Below are positions 41,701 through 52,200 of a stretch of 64,000 bases of DNA, in pieces. Origin of the DNA: Kibdelosporangium aridum (lineage in GTDB: Bacteria; Actinomycetota; Actinomycetes; Mycobacteriales; Pseudonocardiaceae); NCBI RefSeq assembly GCF_900176515.1, contig NZ_FWXV01000001.1, positions 1,257,612 through 1,321,611 on the forward strand. The letters are read 5' to 3'. Numbering within the stretch: position 1 is the first letter of the stretch; each line of letters starts with the position of its first letter. The notes under the pieces were generated by a model, which was given only the letters and a program-made list of their open reading frames with translations, ran no database searches and was not told the origin of the DNA. Position numbers and translations under genes: made by a program.

Positions 41701-44700
41701 AGGCGTCCTGACCGGCCACCTGGGATACGACACCAGCCTGTTCGACGCCGCGACCATCGAGCGGATGGCCGCCAACCTGCTGACCCTGCTCGAAGCGGTG
41801 ACCCGGCAGCCCGACACCGTGGTCTCACGTTCACCGCTGGTGCACCCGACCGAGCTCGACCGGATCACCGTGCAGTACAACAACTCCGCGGGACCACAAC
41901 CGCTTGACGTACCCCTGCACGAGCTGTTCGCCCAGCACGCGCAGAGGAACCCCGACGCGACGGCGGTGATCTTCGACAGCGGCCTGCTGACCTACGGCGA
42001 GCTCGACGCCAAGTCGAACCGGCTTGCCCACCACCTCAAAGCGCTCGGGGTACGACCGGGTGACGTCGTCGCGATCCACGCCGAGCGCGGACTGGACCTG
42101 CCGGTCGGGCTGCTGGGCATCCTCAAGACTGGCGCGGCCTACCTGACGATCGACCCGAGCCAGCCGGACGAACGCACCGCGTTCATGCTCGAGGAGGCCG
42201 GTGCCACAACGACGTTGGTCCGCGGCGTACACGCTGGGCGGTACCGCGATCCGGTCGTCCTGGACACCGACTGGCCGGACATGCCGAGTGATGCCCCGGC
42301 TGTCACCGTGACTGGCGAGGACGTGGCGTGTGTGCTGTTCACGTCGGGATCGACCGGTAAGCCGAAGGGCGCCGCGTCCCCGCACAAAGCGACCGTGCAC
42401 GCGTTGTGCCAGACGGACTTCTTCGAGCTGAGCCCACGCGAGGTCATCCTGCAGAGCATGGGCACGTCCTGGGACGGGCTCTCCCTCGAACTGTGGTCGG
42501 CGTTGCTGCATGGCGCTTCTCTCGTGTTCTACCCCGGGGACTCGATCGACGCCGATGTTCTGGCCGCCGAGGTACGGCGGCACGGTGTCACCACGATGTG
42601 TCTGGCGGCCGGTCTGTTCAATGTCCTCGCTGAGAGCAACGCCGAGGTGTTCGGCTCGGTGTCCCAGGCGCTCGTCGGCGGTGACGTCGCCTCGATGGCA
42701 CACCTGCGCGAAATCGTCCGCGCGCATCCGGATCTGCGGCTGGTCAACGGCTACGGGCCGGTGGAAACGATGGTCGTGGTCGCGTGCCACCAGATACGCG
42801 GCCAGGATGTCGCCGAGGACCGTGCGATGGTTCCGATCGGACCACCGCTGCGCAACCGGCGGCTGTACGTTCTCGACGGCTTGCTGCAGCCATGCCCGAT
42901 CGGTGTGGCAGGCGAGCTTTACGTCGGCGGCCCTGGTGTCGCGTACGGCTACGTCAACCGCCCGGGCCTGACCGCCGAGCGGTTCGTCGCCGACCCGTTC
43001 GGCGCACCCGGCGACCGGCTGTACCGGACCGGTGACCTGGTCAGGTGGACCGCCGGGGGCATCCTGGAATTCCTTGGCAGGGCCGACAAGCAGGTCAAGG
43101 TCCGGGGCTACCGGATCGAGCCGGGGGAGATCAAGGTGGTGCTGGCCGCCGACGAGCGGGTCGGCCAGGCCGCGGTGATCGTTCGGGAGGACACGCCTGG
43201 TGTCAAGCGCCTGACCGCGTACGTGGTCGCGCCGCCGGACCTGGATGTGGCCGGTCTGCGGGAAATGGCCGCGGCACGACTGCCGGATTACATGGTGCCC
43301 GCGGACATCGTGGTGCTGCCGGAGATCCCGTTGACCCGCAACGGGAAACTCGACCGGGCCGCGCTGCCAGTGCCCGGCCGGTCCGTCGGTGCTGACGACT
43401 ATGCGGCGCCGAGGACCACGCAGGAGTCGGAGCTTGCCCGGATCTGGGCCGAGGTGCTCGGCACGGACTCGGTCGGCGTCACGGACAACTTCTTCCGGCT
43501 CGGCGGTGACTCGATTCTGAGCCTGCAGGTGGTCGCCAAGGCGCGGCAGGCCGGGTTCTCGCTCAGCTCGCAGGATGTGTTCCGCCACCAGACCATCGCC
43601 GAGCTCGCCGGCGTGACCGGAATCGCGGTCACCACGCCCGAGAAGAGCGTCCCGCCTGGCCCGGTGCCGTTGCTGCCCATCCAGAAGTGGTTCCTCGACA
43701 GGCATCCCGACCACCCCGAGCGCTTCAACCAATGGGTCAGTGTCGAGCTTTCGCCGGACGTGGACGCCAGCGCGCTCCAGCAGGCTCTGCGGGTCGTCGG
43801 CGAGCATCACGACGCGTTGCGCCTTCGTTTCCCGGGCAACAACCAGCGCCAGACGGCTGACGGCGACACTGTCCACTGGGGACCGACTGATTTCGACCTG
43901 GCGTCCGGACCGTTGCTGCGGGCCGAGCTGGTCGATGGCACTTTGACGTTGGAAGCACACCACTTGGTGATCGACGCGGTGTCTTGGCGGATCCTCCTTG
44001 CGGACCTCGTGACCGCGTACAGCGCGATCGTCTCAGGCAAGACGCCTGAGCTGCCCGCGAAGACGACGTCGTTCCGGGCGTGGGCCGAGATCGTCGCTGA
44101 ACCAGGCCGGTTCGACGACGAACTCGGCTACTGGCAGGCCTTGCCAGAACCGCAGCCGTTGCCACAGGACGGACATGGCGACGTCACCGCAGGCGCCGCG
44201 CGGACGATCACAGTCAGCCTTGACGCCACCGAGACCGAGGCCCTGCTGCGCCAGGTCCCGGCGGCCTACCTGACACGCACCGACGAGGTGCTGCTCGGCG
44301 CCTTGTCCTCGACGCTGGCGTCATGGACGGGCGACCGCAGTGTGATCGTCGACGTGGAGGGGCACGGCCGCGAGGACATCGCCGCAGCGGACCTCTCCAG
44401 GACCGTCGGCTGGTTCACCACGCTCTACCCAGTCGCGCTCGTCCTGCCCACAAACAGTGACAAGGGGGCGTTGCTCAAGGCAGTGAAGGAGCAGGTTCGC
44501 GCGATCCCGCACCGAGGCATCGGCTTCGGTGCGCTCGGCGTCAGCACGAACCCGGAGATCAGCTTCAACTACCTCGGCCAGTGGGACAACGCCGAGCAGG
44601 ACAACGAGCTCTACGTCGGTTCCTCGCTGACCATGGGCTTGAACCAGCACCCTGACCACGAACGCGATCACTTGCTCGACGTGGTCGCATCCGTCCAATC

Positions 44701-47700
44701 AGGACAGCTGACCGTGCGGTGGACGTTCTCTCCCGGAGTGCACCACGAGACTACGGTCGCGCAGTTGGCCAACGGCATGCTCGACACGGTGCGCGGCGTG
44801 ATCAAGCACTGCGCGCGCCCCGATGCGGGCGGCCGTACGCCATCGGACTTCCCGCTGGCCAAGCTGAGCCAGGACGCCGTCGACCGGATCGCCGGGACCG
44901 GGCGGGACGTGCAGGACATCTACCCGCTGACCGACATGCAGCGCGGCATGCTCTTCCACAGCCTGGCCGAGCCGCAGGAGGACGTGTACCACGCGCAGGT
45001 CGACTTCGTGCTCGACGGTGTCTCCGATGTGCGACGGCTGGCCGACGCGTGGCGAACGGTGGCAGCGCGGCTGGACATCCTGCGTACTTCCCTGGTGTGG
45101 CAGGACGTCGACATCCCGGTCCAGGTGGTCCGGCGCGGGGTGGAGCTGCCGGTCAGGACGTTCGACTGGTCCGCGCTTCCCGCGGACGAGCAACACAGGA
45201 GACTGCAGGACTACCTCGCCGATGACCGGGCCGCGAAGTTCACGTTGGCCGAGCCGTCCGTGGCCAGGGTGGCGATCGGCAAGCTCTCCGCCGACAGCGT
45301 CGCGGTGGTGTTCACCTTCCACCACGTGCTGCTGGACGGGTGGAGCGTGCAGCACGTACTGGCCGAACTGTTCGCCGCCTACGCACAGGGAAGCGTGGCA
45401 CCCACGCGGCGGTCGTTCGGCGACTACGTAGCCTGGCTTGCCGAACAGGACGAGAACGCGGCCAAAGAACACTGGCAGAGCACTCTGGCGGACTTGCCGG
45501 ACGCTCCCGCACTGCCCTATGACCGGCCGCCGGTCCAAGCCCACCGGGCCAGGGGGACCGCGCAAGTCCGGCGAATCCTGCCGGAACGACTCAAGGACGG
45601 CTTGGCCGCGCTGGCCAAACGCGAACTGCTCACGGTGAACGCGGTGGTGCAGGGCGCGTGGGCGCTGCTGTTGTCGCGGTACTCCGGTCAGCAGGACGTG
45701 GTCTTCGGGTCGGTGGTGTCCGGCCGAGACGGTGACCTGCCTGGCGTCGACGAGGTCTGCGGCATGGTGATCAACACGATCCCGGTCCGGGTCGACTGCG
45801 ACGACACCCGTGGCGTGCTCGGCTGGCTGACGGATCTGCAAGCAGCGCAGGCGAAGTCCCGGCAATTCGGATACGTGTCACTGTCCCGGATGGCCGGTTG
45901 GATCGGCGGGGACAAGCCCGCTGCGGAGATGTTCGACAGCGCGGTCGTCTTCGAGAACTACCCAGTCCGCTACGACGTCGCGACGCAGAACGGCCTCGCC
46001 ATTCGCGACCTGAATGCCGCCGACGCCAACAACTTCCCGCTGACGCTGGTCTACATGACCGCGCAGGAACCGTCCTTCATGCTGGCGTACGACAGCGAGC
46101 TGTTCGACGTCGCCACGATCGAACGCATGGCAGGTCACCTCACCACGGTGCTTGAGTCCATTGTCGACAAGAAGACCGGCACGCTGGCCGGGCTGGACAT
46201 CCTGACCGAGACCGAGCGCGCGACCTTCGCGCGGTGGAACGACACGAAGGCCGACTACCCGGCCGATCGCACGATGCACGAGTTGTTCGAGGCACAGGCG
46301 GCTCGGACACCTGACCGGACGGCGCTGATCTGCGACGACCCGGAACTGTCGTACCCCACTGGTAACGTGAGATTCGGGGGTCCCCCTGGCGAGTCGCGAC
46401 GACGGCTGCCCGGAAGTCTTGGCGCGATCACCTACCGCGAGCTCGACGAGCGCGCGAACCGCTTGGCGCATCACCTGATCGCCGAAGGCGTCCGGCCGGA
46501 CTCGGTTGTCGCGATCAAGATGTGGCGGAGCATCGACATGGTGGTGAGCATGCTCGCCACCCACAAAGCCGGTGGCGCGTACGCCATGATCGATCCGCAG
46601 TACCCCGAGGACCGCGTCCGGCAAATGCTGGACGACCTCGTCCCGGCAGCTGTGGTCACCGAGGAGTGGTTGGCTGACAACGCCGGCCGGATCGCAACAC
46701 GGCCAAGCGACAGGCCGGACGGCAAGGCATCGCCGGACAACCTCGCGTGCATCATGTTCACGTCCGGTTCCACCGGGCGCCCCAAGGGTGTGAGCGCGTC
46801 GCATCGCGCGATGGTCCGGACGTTCACCGGGCAGGATTTCCTGGACTTCGGGCCGGACGAGGTGTTCCTGCAGTACTCGCCGGTGTCGTGGGACGCGGGG
46901 CAGATGGAGCTCTGGGGCGGTCCGCTGCACGGCGGCACGACCGTCTTGTGCCCCAGTCATTCCCTGGATCTGCCGTTGCTCGTCGAGCTGATCGAGCGGC
47001 ACCGCGTGACCACGCTGTGGCTGTCGGCCAGCCTGTTCAACGCGGTCGTGGACAACCACCCGCACGTCCTCGACACCGTGAAGCAGGTCGCGACGGGCGG
47101 TGAAGCAGCGTCGACACCGCACATCCGCGCGGCACGGCAACGCCATCCGAACCTCAAGCTGGTGCACGGGTGCGGCCCCGTCGAGAGCATGGTTTTCGCG
47201 CACACGCACGAAATCACCCACCAGGACACGGGACCGTTGATCCCGATCGGTGGACCCATGCCCAACACCCGCGGTTACGCACTGGACGCGAACCTCAGGC
47301 AGGTTCCGGTCGGCGTGGCGGGGGAGTGGTACATCGGCGGAGACGGCCTGGCACGCGGTTACCTCGGCAGGCCGGACCTGACCGCCGAGCGGTTCGTGGC
47401 CGATCCCTACGGACCGCCCGGATCCCGGCTGTACCGGACCGGTGACCTGGTGCGCTGGCGTGCGGACGGGACGATGGAGATCCTCGGCCGGGTCGACGAG
47501 CAGGTCAAGATCAGGGGCCACCGGGTCGAACCGGGCGAGATCGAGACCGTGCTGCTGACCCATCCGGACGTGACCGCGGCGAGCGTTGTGGTCCGTGAGG
47601 ATCAACCGGGCAGCAAACGGTTGACCGGTTACCTCGTCGGGGCGTGTGACGCGGCCAAGGTACGGGACTTCCTGGCCGAACGGCTGCCGGAATACCTCGT

Positions 47701-48085
47701 GCCCACCGCTTTCGTCGTGCTCGACGCGCTGCCGTTGACCTCGACCGGCAAGGTCGACCGCGCGGCGTTACCCGTGCCGGAAGGCAGGCCGGAGTTGGCG
47801 GCGGCGGACTACGTCCCACCCCGCACACCCACCGAGGAAGGCATCGCGGGCCTGTGGGGCTCGGTACTCGGTGTCGACCGGGTCAGCGCCGAGGACGACT
47901 TCTTCGACCTCGGCGGGGACTCGATTCTGACCATCCGGTTGCTGTCGGAGATCCGCGGGCTGTTCGGCGTCCGGCTGTCCCCGCGTGTGGTGTTCGACAG
48001 GCCGACCGTACGTGCCTTGTCCGAAGCCGTGGAGCTGGCCGTCCTCGAGGACATCGAGCGGTCCGTGCACACCGGCCGGACCTGA
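38789..48085 (+). CDS. NRPS1: A-T-C-A-T-E-C-A-T (modules 1-3)
   Basis: 3098 residues, GTG start after GGAGG. There is no N-terminal C domain, so module 1 loads the first residue. A1 about 8-505 (code DAWTYAGIC, 7 of 9 to GrsA Phe). T1 Ser542. C1 600-1035 (HHIVTDG). A2 1043-1535 (DGLCLGGVV, no match known to me). T2 Ser1575. E 1625-2040 ([23 protein letters not shown]). C2 2048-2475 (HHVLLDGWS), following an E domain. A3 2493-2995 (DAMWAGGVF, Val-like). T3 Ser3045. A10 Lys motifs are present in all A domains. Residues 2523-2549 of A3 are an in-frame insertion. Predicted residues: L-aromatic, D-unknown, L-Val-like. Specificity codes were aligned by eye. Confidence 0.93.
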   Translation: MGTARSFTELFEAQVARSGDATALVYEDTSWSYSDLNARANRLARALVAQGAEPENLIALVLPRGPEFVVSVLAALKAGAPFLPIDASYPADRIRFMFADAAPRLAVCTATTEDAAPAGVNRIRLEDLELDGYPADDLTDADRSRPATVDNMAYVIYTSGSTGRPKGVIISHAGAPTVIKLAERFGLDEHSRALQFAPTGFDAALWDIFTPLLTGGAIVAAPAERTNSDIALARLLAEQGVTHATIPPAALAAMSPGSFPPDVALYLAGEAFAPTLLEKWSEGRIVVNGYGATEATICTTVSRPLQGAIVPPLGTPVDGTDMYVLDAALRPVQPGEIGECYLAGTGLARGYVNRPDLTAERFVANPFDPTPGARMYRTGDLVRLTGQGEWQFVGRADDQVKIRGFRVELGEIELALAAHRSVDRAAVVVHRDAQGDPQLVAHLVAVGDVDRDELRDFLGERLPAYMVPALFAVHDEFPLTPHGKIDREALPEPSGARLLTAQVARVEPRTGTERQIAEIWQEVLELDSVGAEDGFFALGGDSLRALRVLRRTMSIFDVELSPAVLFDEPTVAGLAAAVDALAGNAMSTIEPVALDGPIPLSPVQERLWFLQEYDPGSYEYNVAGGLRFTGDLDVDRLHGVIEDLVAAHDSLHTKFDADSGTGYQLVSAPGPVALSNEDFTGRRAEFERWIRAELTRPFDLRHDDPSRWWLVRLAENEHVLVFSVHHIVTDGTSIRLLADELCARYEGVRPPEQPVRYPDYAVWQRNQWSDSPHVDYWREQLADLQVVEVPTDHPRPAVRGGAGARHTYEIPQEITERLRALSSETDTTLFATLVAAVQVLLARYTGQQDIAVGTVTDGRNRPELERMLGFFINTLVLRSHVDPEATFTQFLRSVKGTIRDGFAHQDVPFHRIVDAAGVPRDTSRTPLFQAFVVLQDAWFTDREVAGMQVRREPLPDVTAVTDLIFDFEESSGVLTGHLGYDTSLFDAATIERMAANLLTLLEAVTRQPDTVVSRSPLVHPTELDRITVQYNNSAGPQPLDVPLHELFAQHAQRNPDATAVIFDSGLLTYGELDAKSNRLAHHLKALGVRPGDVVAIHAERGLDLPVGLLGILKTGAAYLTIDPSQPDERTAFMLEEAGATTTLVRGVHAGRYRDPVVLDTDWPDMPSDAPAVTVTGEDVACVLFTSGSTGKPKGAASPHKATVHALCQTDFFELSPREVILQSMGTSWDGLSLELWSALLHGASLVFYPGDSIDADVLAAEVRRHGVTTMCLAAGLFNVLAESNAEVFGSVSQALVGGDVASMAHLREIVRAHPDLRLVNGYGPVETMVVVACHQIRGQDVAEDRAMVPIGPPLRNRRLYVLDGLLQPCPIGVAGELYVGGPGVAYGYVNRPGLTAERFVADPFGAPGDRLYRTGDLVRWTAGGILEFLGRADKQVKVRGYRIEPGEIKVVLAADERVGQAAVIVREDTPGVKRLTAYVVAPPDLDVAGLREMAAARLPDYMVPADIVVLPEIPLTRNGKLDRAALPVPGRSVGADDYAAPRTTQESELARIWAEVLGTDSVGVTDNFFRLGGDSILSLQVVAKARQAGFSLSSQDVFRHQTIAELAGVTGIAVTTPEKSVPPGPVPLLPIQKWFLDRHPDHPERFNQWVSVELSPDVDASALQQALRVVGEHHDALRLRFPGNNQRQTADGDTVHWGPTDFDLASGPLLRAELVDGTLTLEAHHLVIDAVSWRILLADLVTAYSAIVSGKTPELPAKTTSFRAWAEIVAEPGRFDDELGYWQALPEPQPLPQDGHGDVTAGAARTITVSLDATETEALLRQVPAAYLTRTDEVLLGALSSTLASWTGDRSVIVDVEGHGREDIAAADLSRTVGWFTTLYPVALVLPTNSDKGALLKAVKEQVRAIPHRGIGFGALGVSTNPEISFNYLGQWDNAEQDNELYVGSSLTMGLNQHPDHERDHLLDVVASVQSGQLTVRWTFSPGVHHETTVAQLANGMLDTVRGVIKHCARPDAGGRTPSDFPLAKLSQDAVDRIAGTGRDVQDIYPLTDMQRGMLFHSLAEPQEDVYHAQVDFVLDGVSDVRRLADAWRTVAARLDILRTSLVWQDVDIPVQVVRRGVELPVRTFDWSALPADEQHRRLQDYLADDRAAKFTLAEPSVARVAIGKLSADSVAVVFTFHHVLLDGWSVQHVLAELFAAYAQGSVAPTRRSFGDYVAWLAEQDENAAKEHWQSTLADLPDAPALPYDRPPVQAHRARGTAQVRRILPERLKDGLAALAKRELLTVNAVVQGAWALLLSRYSGQQDVVFGSVVSGRDGDLPGVDEVCGMVINTIPVRVDCDDTRGVLGWLTDLQAAQAKSRQFGYVSLSRMAGWIGGDKPAAEMFDSAVVFENYPVRYDVATQNGLAIRDLNAADANNFPLTLVYMTAQEPSFMLAYDSELFDVATIERMAGHLTTVLESIVDKKTGTLAGLDILTETERATFARWNDTKADYPADRTMHELFEAQAARTPDRTALICDDPELSYPTGNVRFGGPPGESRRRLPGSLGAITYRELDERANRLAHHLIAEGVRPDSVVAIKMWRSIDMVVSMLATHKAGGAYAMIDPQYPEDRVRQMLDDLVPAAVVTEEWLADNAGRIATRPSDRPDGKASPDNLACIMFTSGSTGRPKGVSASHRAMVRTFTGQDFLDFGPDEVFLQYSPVSWDAGQMELWGGPLHGGTTVLCPSHSLDLPLLVELIERHRVTTLWLSASLFNAVVDNHPHVLDTVKQVATGGEAASTPHIRAARQRHPNLKLVHGCGPVESMVFAHTHEITHQDTGPLIPIGGPMPNTRGYALDANLRQVPVGVAGEWYIGGDGLARGYLGRPDLTAERFVADPYGPPGSRLYRTGDLVRWRADGTMEILGRVDEQVKIRGHRVEPGEIETVLLTHPDVTAASVVVREDQPGSKRLTGYLVGACDAAKVRDFLAERLPEYLVPTAFVVLDALPLTSTGKVDRAALPVPEGRPELAAADYVPPRTPTEEGIAGLWGSVLGVDRVSAEDDFFDLGGDSILTIRLLSEIRGLFGVRLSPRVVFDRPTVRALSEAVELAVLEDIERSVHTGRT
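46355..46435 (+). other. 81-bp in-frame insertion in the third A domain of NRPS1
   Basis: The A-domain core normally runs [19 protein letters not shown]. Here 27 residues, beginning [11 protein letters not shown] and ending GAITY, separate PELSY from RELDER. TACC occurs at both junctions (46352-46355 and 46433-46436), as expected for a short target duplication. The insert carries the palindromes GGGGGTCCCCC (46376-46386) and GTCGCGAC (46393-46400). Its length keeps the frame. Confidence 0.7.
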
Positions 48086-48100
48086 GCGGAAGGACCGAAG

Positions 48101-49186
48101 TTGCTGCAGAACGACCGGCTCGACATCGCCGGCCGAGCAGTCAGTGTGGTCGTCGACCACTCCGGCTGGGGCGCCGATCGGCCGCAGTTGTGGCCGTCGG
48201 TGGGGATGTACCCGTGCTACGACGAACTGCTGTACGACCTGATGTCCATGGACGAGGTGCGCAACAGCGCGTACCGCAAGGCGTTGGAGCGCACCGCACC
48301 CGGCCGGATCGCGTTGGACATCGGCACCGGCCGGGACCTGAACTGGGCGATCGAGGCCGTCACCAGCGGTGCGACTGAAGTTGTCGCGATCGAAGGCATG
48401 CCGGAGACCTACCAGATGGCCAAGCAGCGGCTCGCCGAGATCGAGTGGAGCAGCCGGATCAAGCTGTGCCACGGGCTGTCCACCGACGTCACCCTCGATC
48501 GCCGGGCCGAGCTGTGCGTCTCGGAGATCATCGGCGACATCGGTGGCGCGGAAGGCGCGGCCGCGGTGCTCGCCGACGCGCGCCGCAGGCTCACCACGCC
48601 CGACGCGGTGTTCGTGCCGGACAGCTGCATCACCTACGCCGGTGCCACCTGCTTCGCCGACATCTTCCCGGACGGCGCGGGCTTTCTCGCCCAGTCGACA
48701 GATCTGCTGACGCAGGCCTTCACTGTCCACAGCGGACCGTTCGACGTCCTGCTCGGGCTGGCCAATGTCGGCCCCGAGCACCTGCTCACGGACTACGCGC
48801 CGGTGGAATCGTTGTACTTCAACGGTGATCTCGCGGTCGATGGCGACACGTCAGCGACGTTGACGGTGTCGCGTCCAGGCCGGGTGGACGGGTTGCTGCT
48901 GTGGATCGAGCTGTGGTGCCTGCCCGGTACCGACCCGGTGAACTCGTTGACCATGCGTACCAACTGGATGCCCGTGTACCTGCCGCTGTTCGACCCGCCC
49001 CGCGCGGTCAAGCCTGGCGACGAGATGCACATCGACTTCACCTACCAGCCGTCTGGCGACGGCGTGCATCCGGACTACTTCGTCACCGCGCGGCTCGCCG
49101 GTGAGACCGCGGAGTTCCACGTCCCGCACCAGCCGGGCACGTTCGGCGCGCACCCGGTGTACCGCCGACTGTTCCCCACCACCTGA
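48101..49186 (+). CDS. PRMT-fold SAM methyltransferase in the NRPS operon
   Basis: 361 residues, TTG start after GGAAGGA, 15 bases after NRPS1. The layout matches protein arginine methyltransferases. PSVGMYPCYDELLYDLMSMDEVRNSAY stands for the N-terminal helix. ALDIGTGRDLNWAIEA binds SAM. SEIIGDIGGAEGA has two Glu nine residues apart, as in the PRMT double-E loop that holds the guanidine. TNWMPVYLPLFDPPRAVKPGDEM matches the THW loop and beta-barrel start, with Asn for His. A free-standing PRMT between two NRPS genes suggests N-methylation of a guanidine or amine on a basic residue of the peptide, which modules 4 and 5 predict. O- or C-methylation is possible. The substrate is an inference. Confidence 0.75.
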   Translation: MLQNDRLDIAGRAVSVVVDHSGWGADRPQLWPSVGMYPCYDELLYDLMSMDEVRNSAYRKALERTAPGRIALDIGTGRDLNWAIEAVTSGATEVVAIEGMPETYQMAKQRLAEIEWSSRIKLCHGLSTDVTLDRRAELCVSEIIGDIGGAEGAAAVLADARRRLTTPDAVFVPDSCITYAGATCFADIFPDGAGFLAQSTDLLTQAFTVHSGPFDVLLGLANVGPEHLLTDYAPVESLYFNGDLAVDGDTSATLTVSRPGRVDGLLLWIELWCLPGTDPVNSLTMRTNWMPVYLPLFDPPRAVKPGDEMHIDFTYQPSGDGVHPDYFVTARLAGETAEFHVPHQPGTFGAHPVYRRLFPTT

Positions 49187-49215
49187 AGAACCTGCCGCAC
49201 CACGAGGAGGACCAC

Positions 49216-52200
49216 GTGGACAGCACGTCACGCGCCGATCGGATCGCCGCGCTCCCCGCCCATCTGCAGGAGCGGCTGCGGCAGCGGCTGGCCGGTCAAG
49301 GCGGCCCGGACGGCGACCGGATCGGCCGGGTGAGTGCCGGTGAACGCACCGGCCCGCTGCCGTTGTCCTTCGCCCAGCAGCGCCTGTGGTTCCTCAACGA
49401 ACTCGACGGTGGCGGGATCGAGTACAACAGCGGCTTCGCCGCACGCCTCAAAGGAGTCTTGGACCTCGACGCGCTGACCGCGAGCCTGAACGAACTCGTG
49501 GTCCGGCACGAAGCACTCCGTACCACGTTCGACACGGTCGACGGGTCCGCTGTCCAGATCGTCCAGCCGCCGTACGACCTCGAAGTGACCGTGCGCGATG
49601 TGGACGAGAACCAGGTCCGTCCGGTCATCGAGGAGTTCTACCAGCCGTTCGACCTGCGGCGTGGCCCGTTGTTCCGTGCCATGCTGCTCAGACTGTCCGA
49701 AGCGGAGCACTTATTGGTGCTCGGCATGCACCACATCACGATCGACGGATGGTCGCTGGAGATCCTGCTGCGGGAACTGGGTTCCCTCTATTCGGCGCGC
49801 GTGCGAGGGGTCGCGCCGAAGCTGCCGGATGCCGAGGTGCAGTACGCGGACTACGCCGTCTGGCAACGAAACCGGATGTCGGGTGCGGCACTGGACCAGC
49901 AACTGGCGTACTGGAAGCAACGGCTGGCCGCGATCGCCCCACTCGAACTGGCCACCGACCGGCCGCGGCCACCCGTCCGCACGGACGCAGGCGCGCTGCA
50001 CACGTTCTGGCTTCCTGACTCGGTCACCGCCGGTCTGCGGGCGCTGAGCCGAGAGCACGACACGACTCTGTTCACGGTTCTGCTCGCCGCCTGCAAGGTG
50101 TTGTTCGGCCGGTACTCAGGTCAGGACGACATCGCCGTCGGTATGCCGACCGCCGCCCGCAACCGGCCTGAGCTCAACAACACGGTCGGGTTCTTCACCA
50201 ACACTGTGGTGCTGCGGTCCGAACTGGCGTGGAACCGGACGTTCCTGGATTTCCTGAGCGAGGTCAAGACGACCACGCTGGACGCGATCGCGCACGACGA
50301 AGTGCCCTTCGACCGGCTGGTCGACGCGCTGCACCTGGACCGTGACCCGAGCAGGACGCCGCTGTTCCAGGCGATGCTCGCATACCGGGGTGCTCAGCAG
50401 GCCGTGCTGGATCTGCCTGGGTTGACCGTGCAGGAGTACCACCTGCCGCGTGAGTCGTCCCCATTCGACCTCAGCCTGGAGTTCCAGGACGGCGACGACG
50501 GTGTCCTCGGTGCACTGGAGTACAGCACGGACCTGTTCGACGAGAGCACCATCCACCGGTTCACCGAACACCTGCACGTTCTGCTCGAAGGGATCGTCGC
50601 CGATCCGGCGCGACCGCTCAGCGACCTGCCTTGGCTCACCACCGCCGAGCAGCACCGGCTGGTCGTCGAACTGAACGAGACGACCGTCGACTACGAAAAG
50701 CCCAACGCCATCCACGAGTTGTTCGAGCGGCAGGTGCGACTGCGGCCGGACCAGGTCGCTGTGTCCTATCAGGACAGCTCGCTGACGTTCGCCGAACTCG
50801 ACGCGCGCGCCAACCAGGTGGCGCACGAACTCGTCAGCCGCGGTGTCGAGCCCGGCAGCTTGGTCGGACTGTGCGTCGACCGGGGACTGGACATGGTCGT
50901 CGGCCTGCTTGGCGTGCTGAAGGCGGGTGCCGCCTATGTGCCGCTCGATCCCGGCTATCCCGGCGACCGGCTTGCGTTCATGATGGCCGACTCGGCGGCG
51001 CCGGTCCTGCTCACCCAACGACCACTGCTGGAACGGCTGCCCGAGCCCGAATGCGAGGTGCTGTGCCTGGACGAGCTGTGGCCAGCGGCCGGACGGCATC
51101 CGGTGACGGCACCACAAACCACTGTGGGACCGGACGATCTGGCTTACGTCGTCTACACCTCCGGCTCGTCCGGGACGCCGAAGGGGGTGATGATCGAGCA
51201 CCGCAACCTCGCGTACATCGCGGACGCCTGGAACCGCAAGTACGACCTCGCCGCCAAGCGGCTGCGCTTCGTCTCAGTGACCACGCTCGCGGTCGACCTG
51301 TTCTTCTCGGACCTGCTGCGCTCGGTGTTCTTCGGCGGCACGATGATCATCGCGCCTGCGGACGTCGTCACCGATCCGGCCAGGCTGCTCGACCTGATCG
51401 ACCAGAAGTCGGGCACCGCGATCGAGCTCGTCCCGACTCTGGCGAACGCACTGGTGAGCGAACTGCACGAGCGGAACGCGAAGCTGCCGCGGATGGGTCT
51501 GGTGTCGGTGGGCTCCGAGGGCTGGCGGGCTGAGGACTGCGCCCGTCTGCTTGAGCGCGTCGAGCCGGGTTCGGTCGTGGTCAACGCCTACGGCTCCACT
51601 GAGATCACTGTGGACTCGACCGTGCACGTGCTGGACAAGGACGGTCAGGTCAGCACTCCGATCGTGCCGATCGGTCGTCCGCTGCCCAACACCCGCGTCT
51701 ACGTGGTGGACCGGGATCTGCGGCCGGTGGCCGCGGGCATTCCAGGTGAGCTGGTGATCGGCGGTGACGGGGTCGGCCGTGGCTACTGGCGGCGCCCGGA
51801 CCTGACCGCGCAGCGGTTCGTCGAGGACCCGTTCGTACCGGGCGCCAGGGTGTACCGGACCGGCGACCGGGGCCGTCATCTGCCTGACGGCACACTGGAA
51901 TTCCTCGGCCGGGTGGACGACCAGGTCAAGATCCGGGGCTTCCGGATCGAGCCCGGCGAGGTGGAAGCCGTGCTCGCCGAGCACCCGGCCTTGCGCCAGG
52001 TCGCGGTCGTTGTCCGCAACGACGAGTCCGGGCGGCCACGGCTGGTGGCGTATGTCGTCGGCGATGTCCGCGGCACGGCGCCGCTGCGGTCCTTTGTGGA
52101 GCAGAGGCTGCCCGAGTACATGGTGCCGTCGGCGTTCGTCGTTCTCGACGACCTGCCGACCACCCCGAACGGCAAGATCGACCGGCGTGCGCTGCCGGAC

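Noticed and set aside
48101..49186. Ordinary N-methyltransferase for the peptide backbone
   Set aside because: Backbone N-methylation uses domains embedded in A domains; this free-standing protein has PRMT double-E and barrel features instead.
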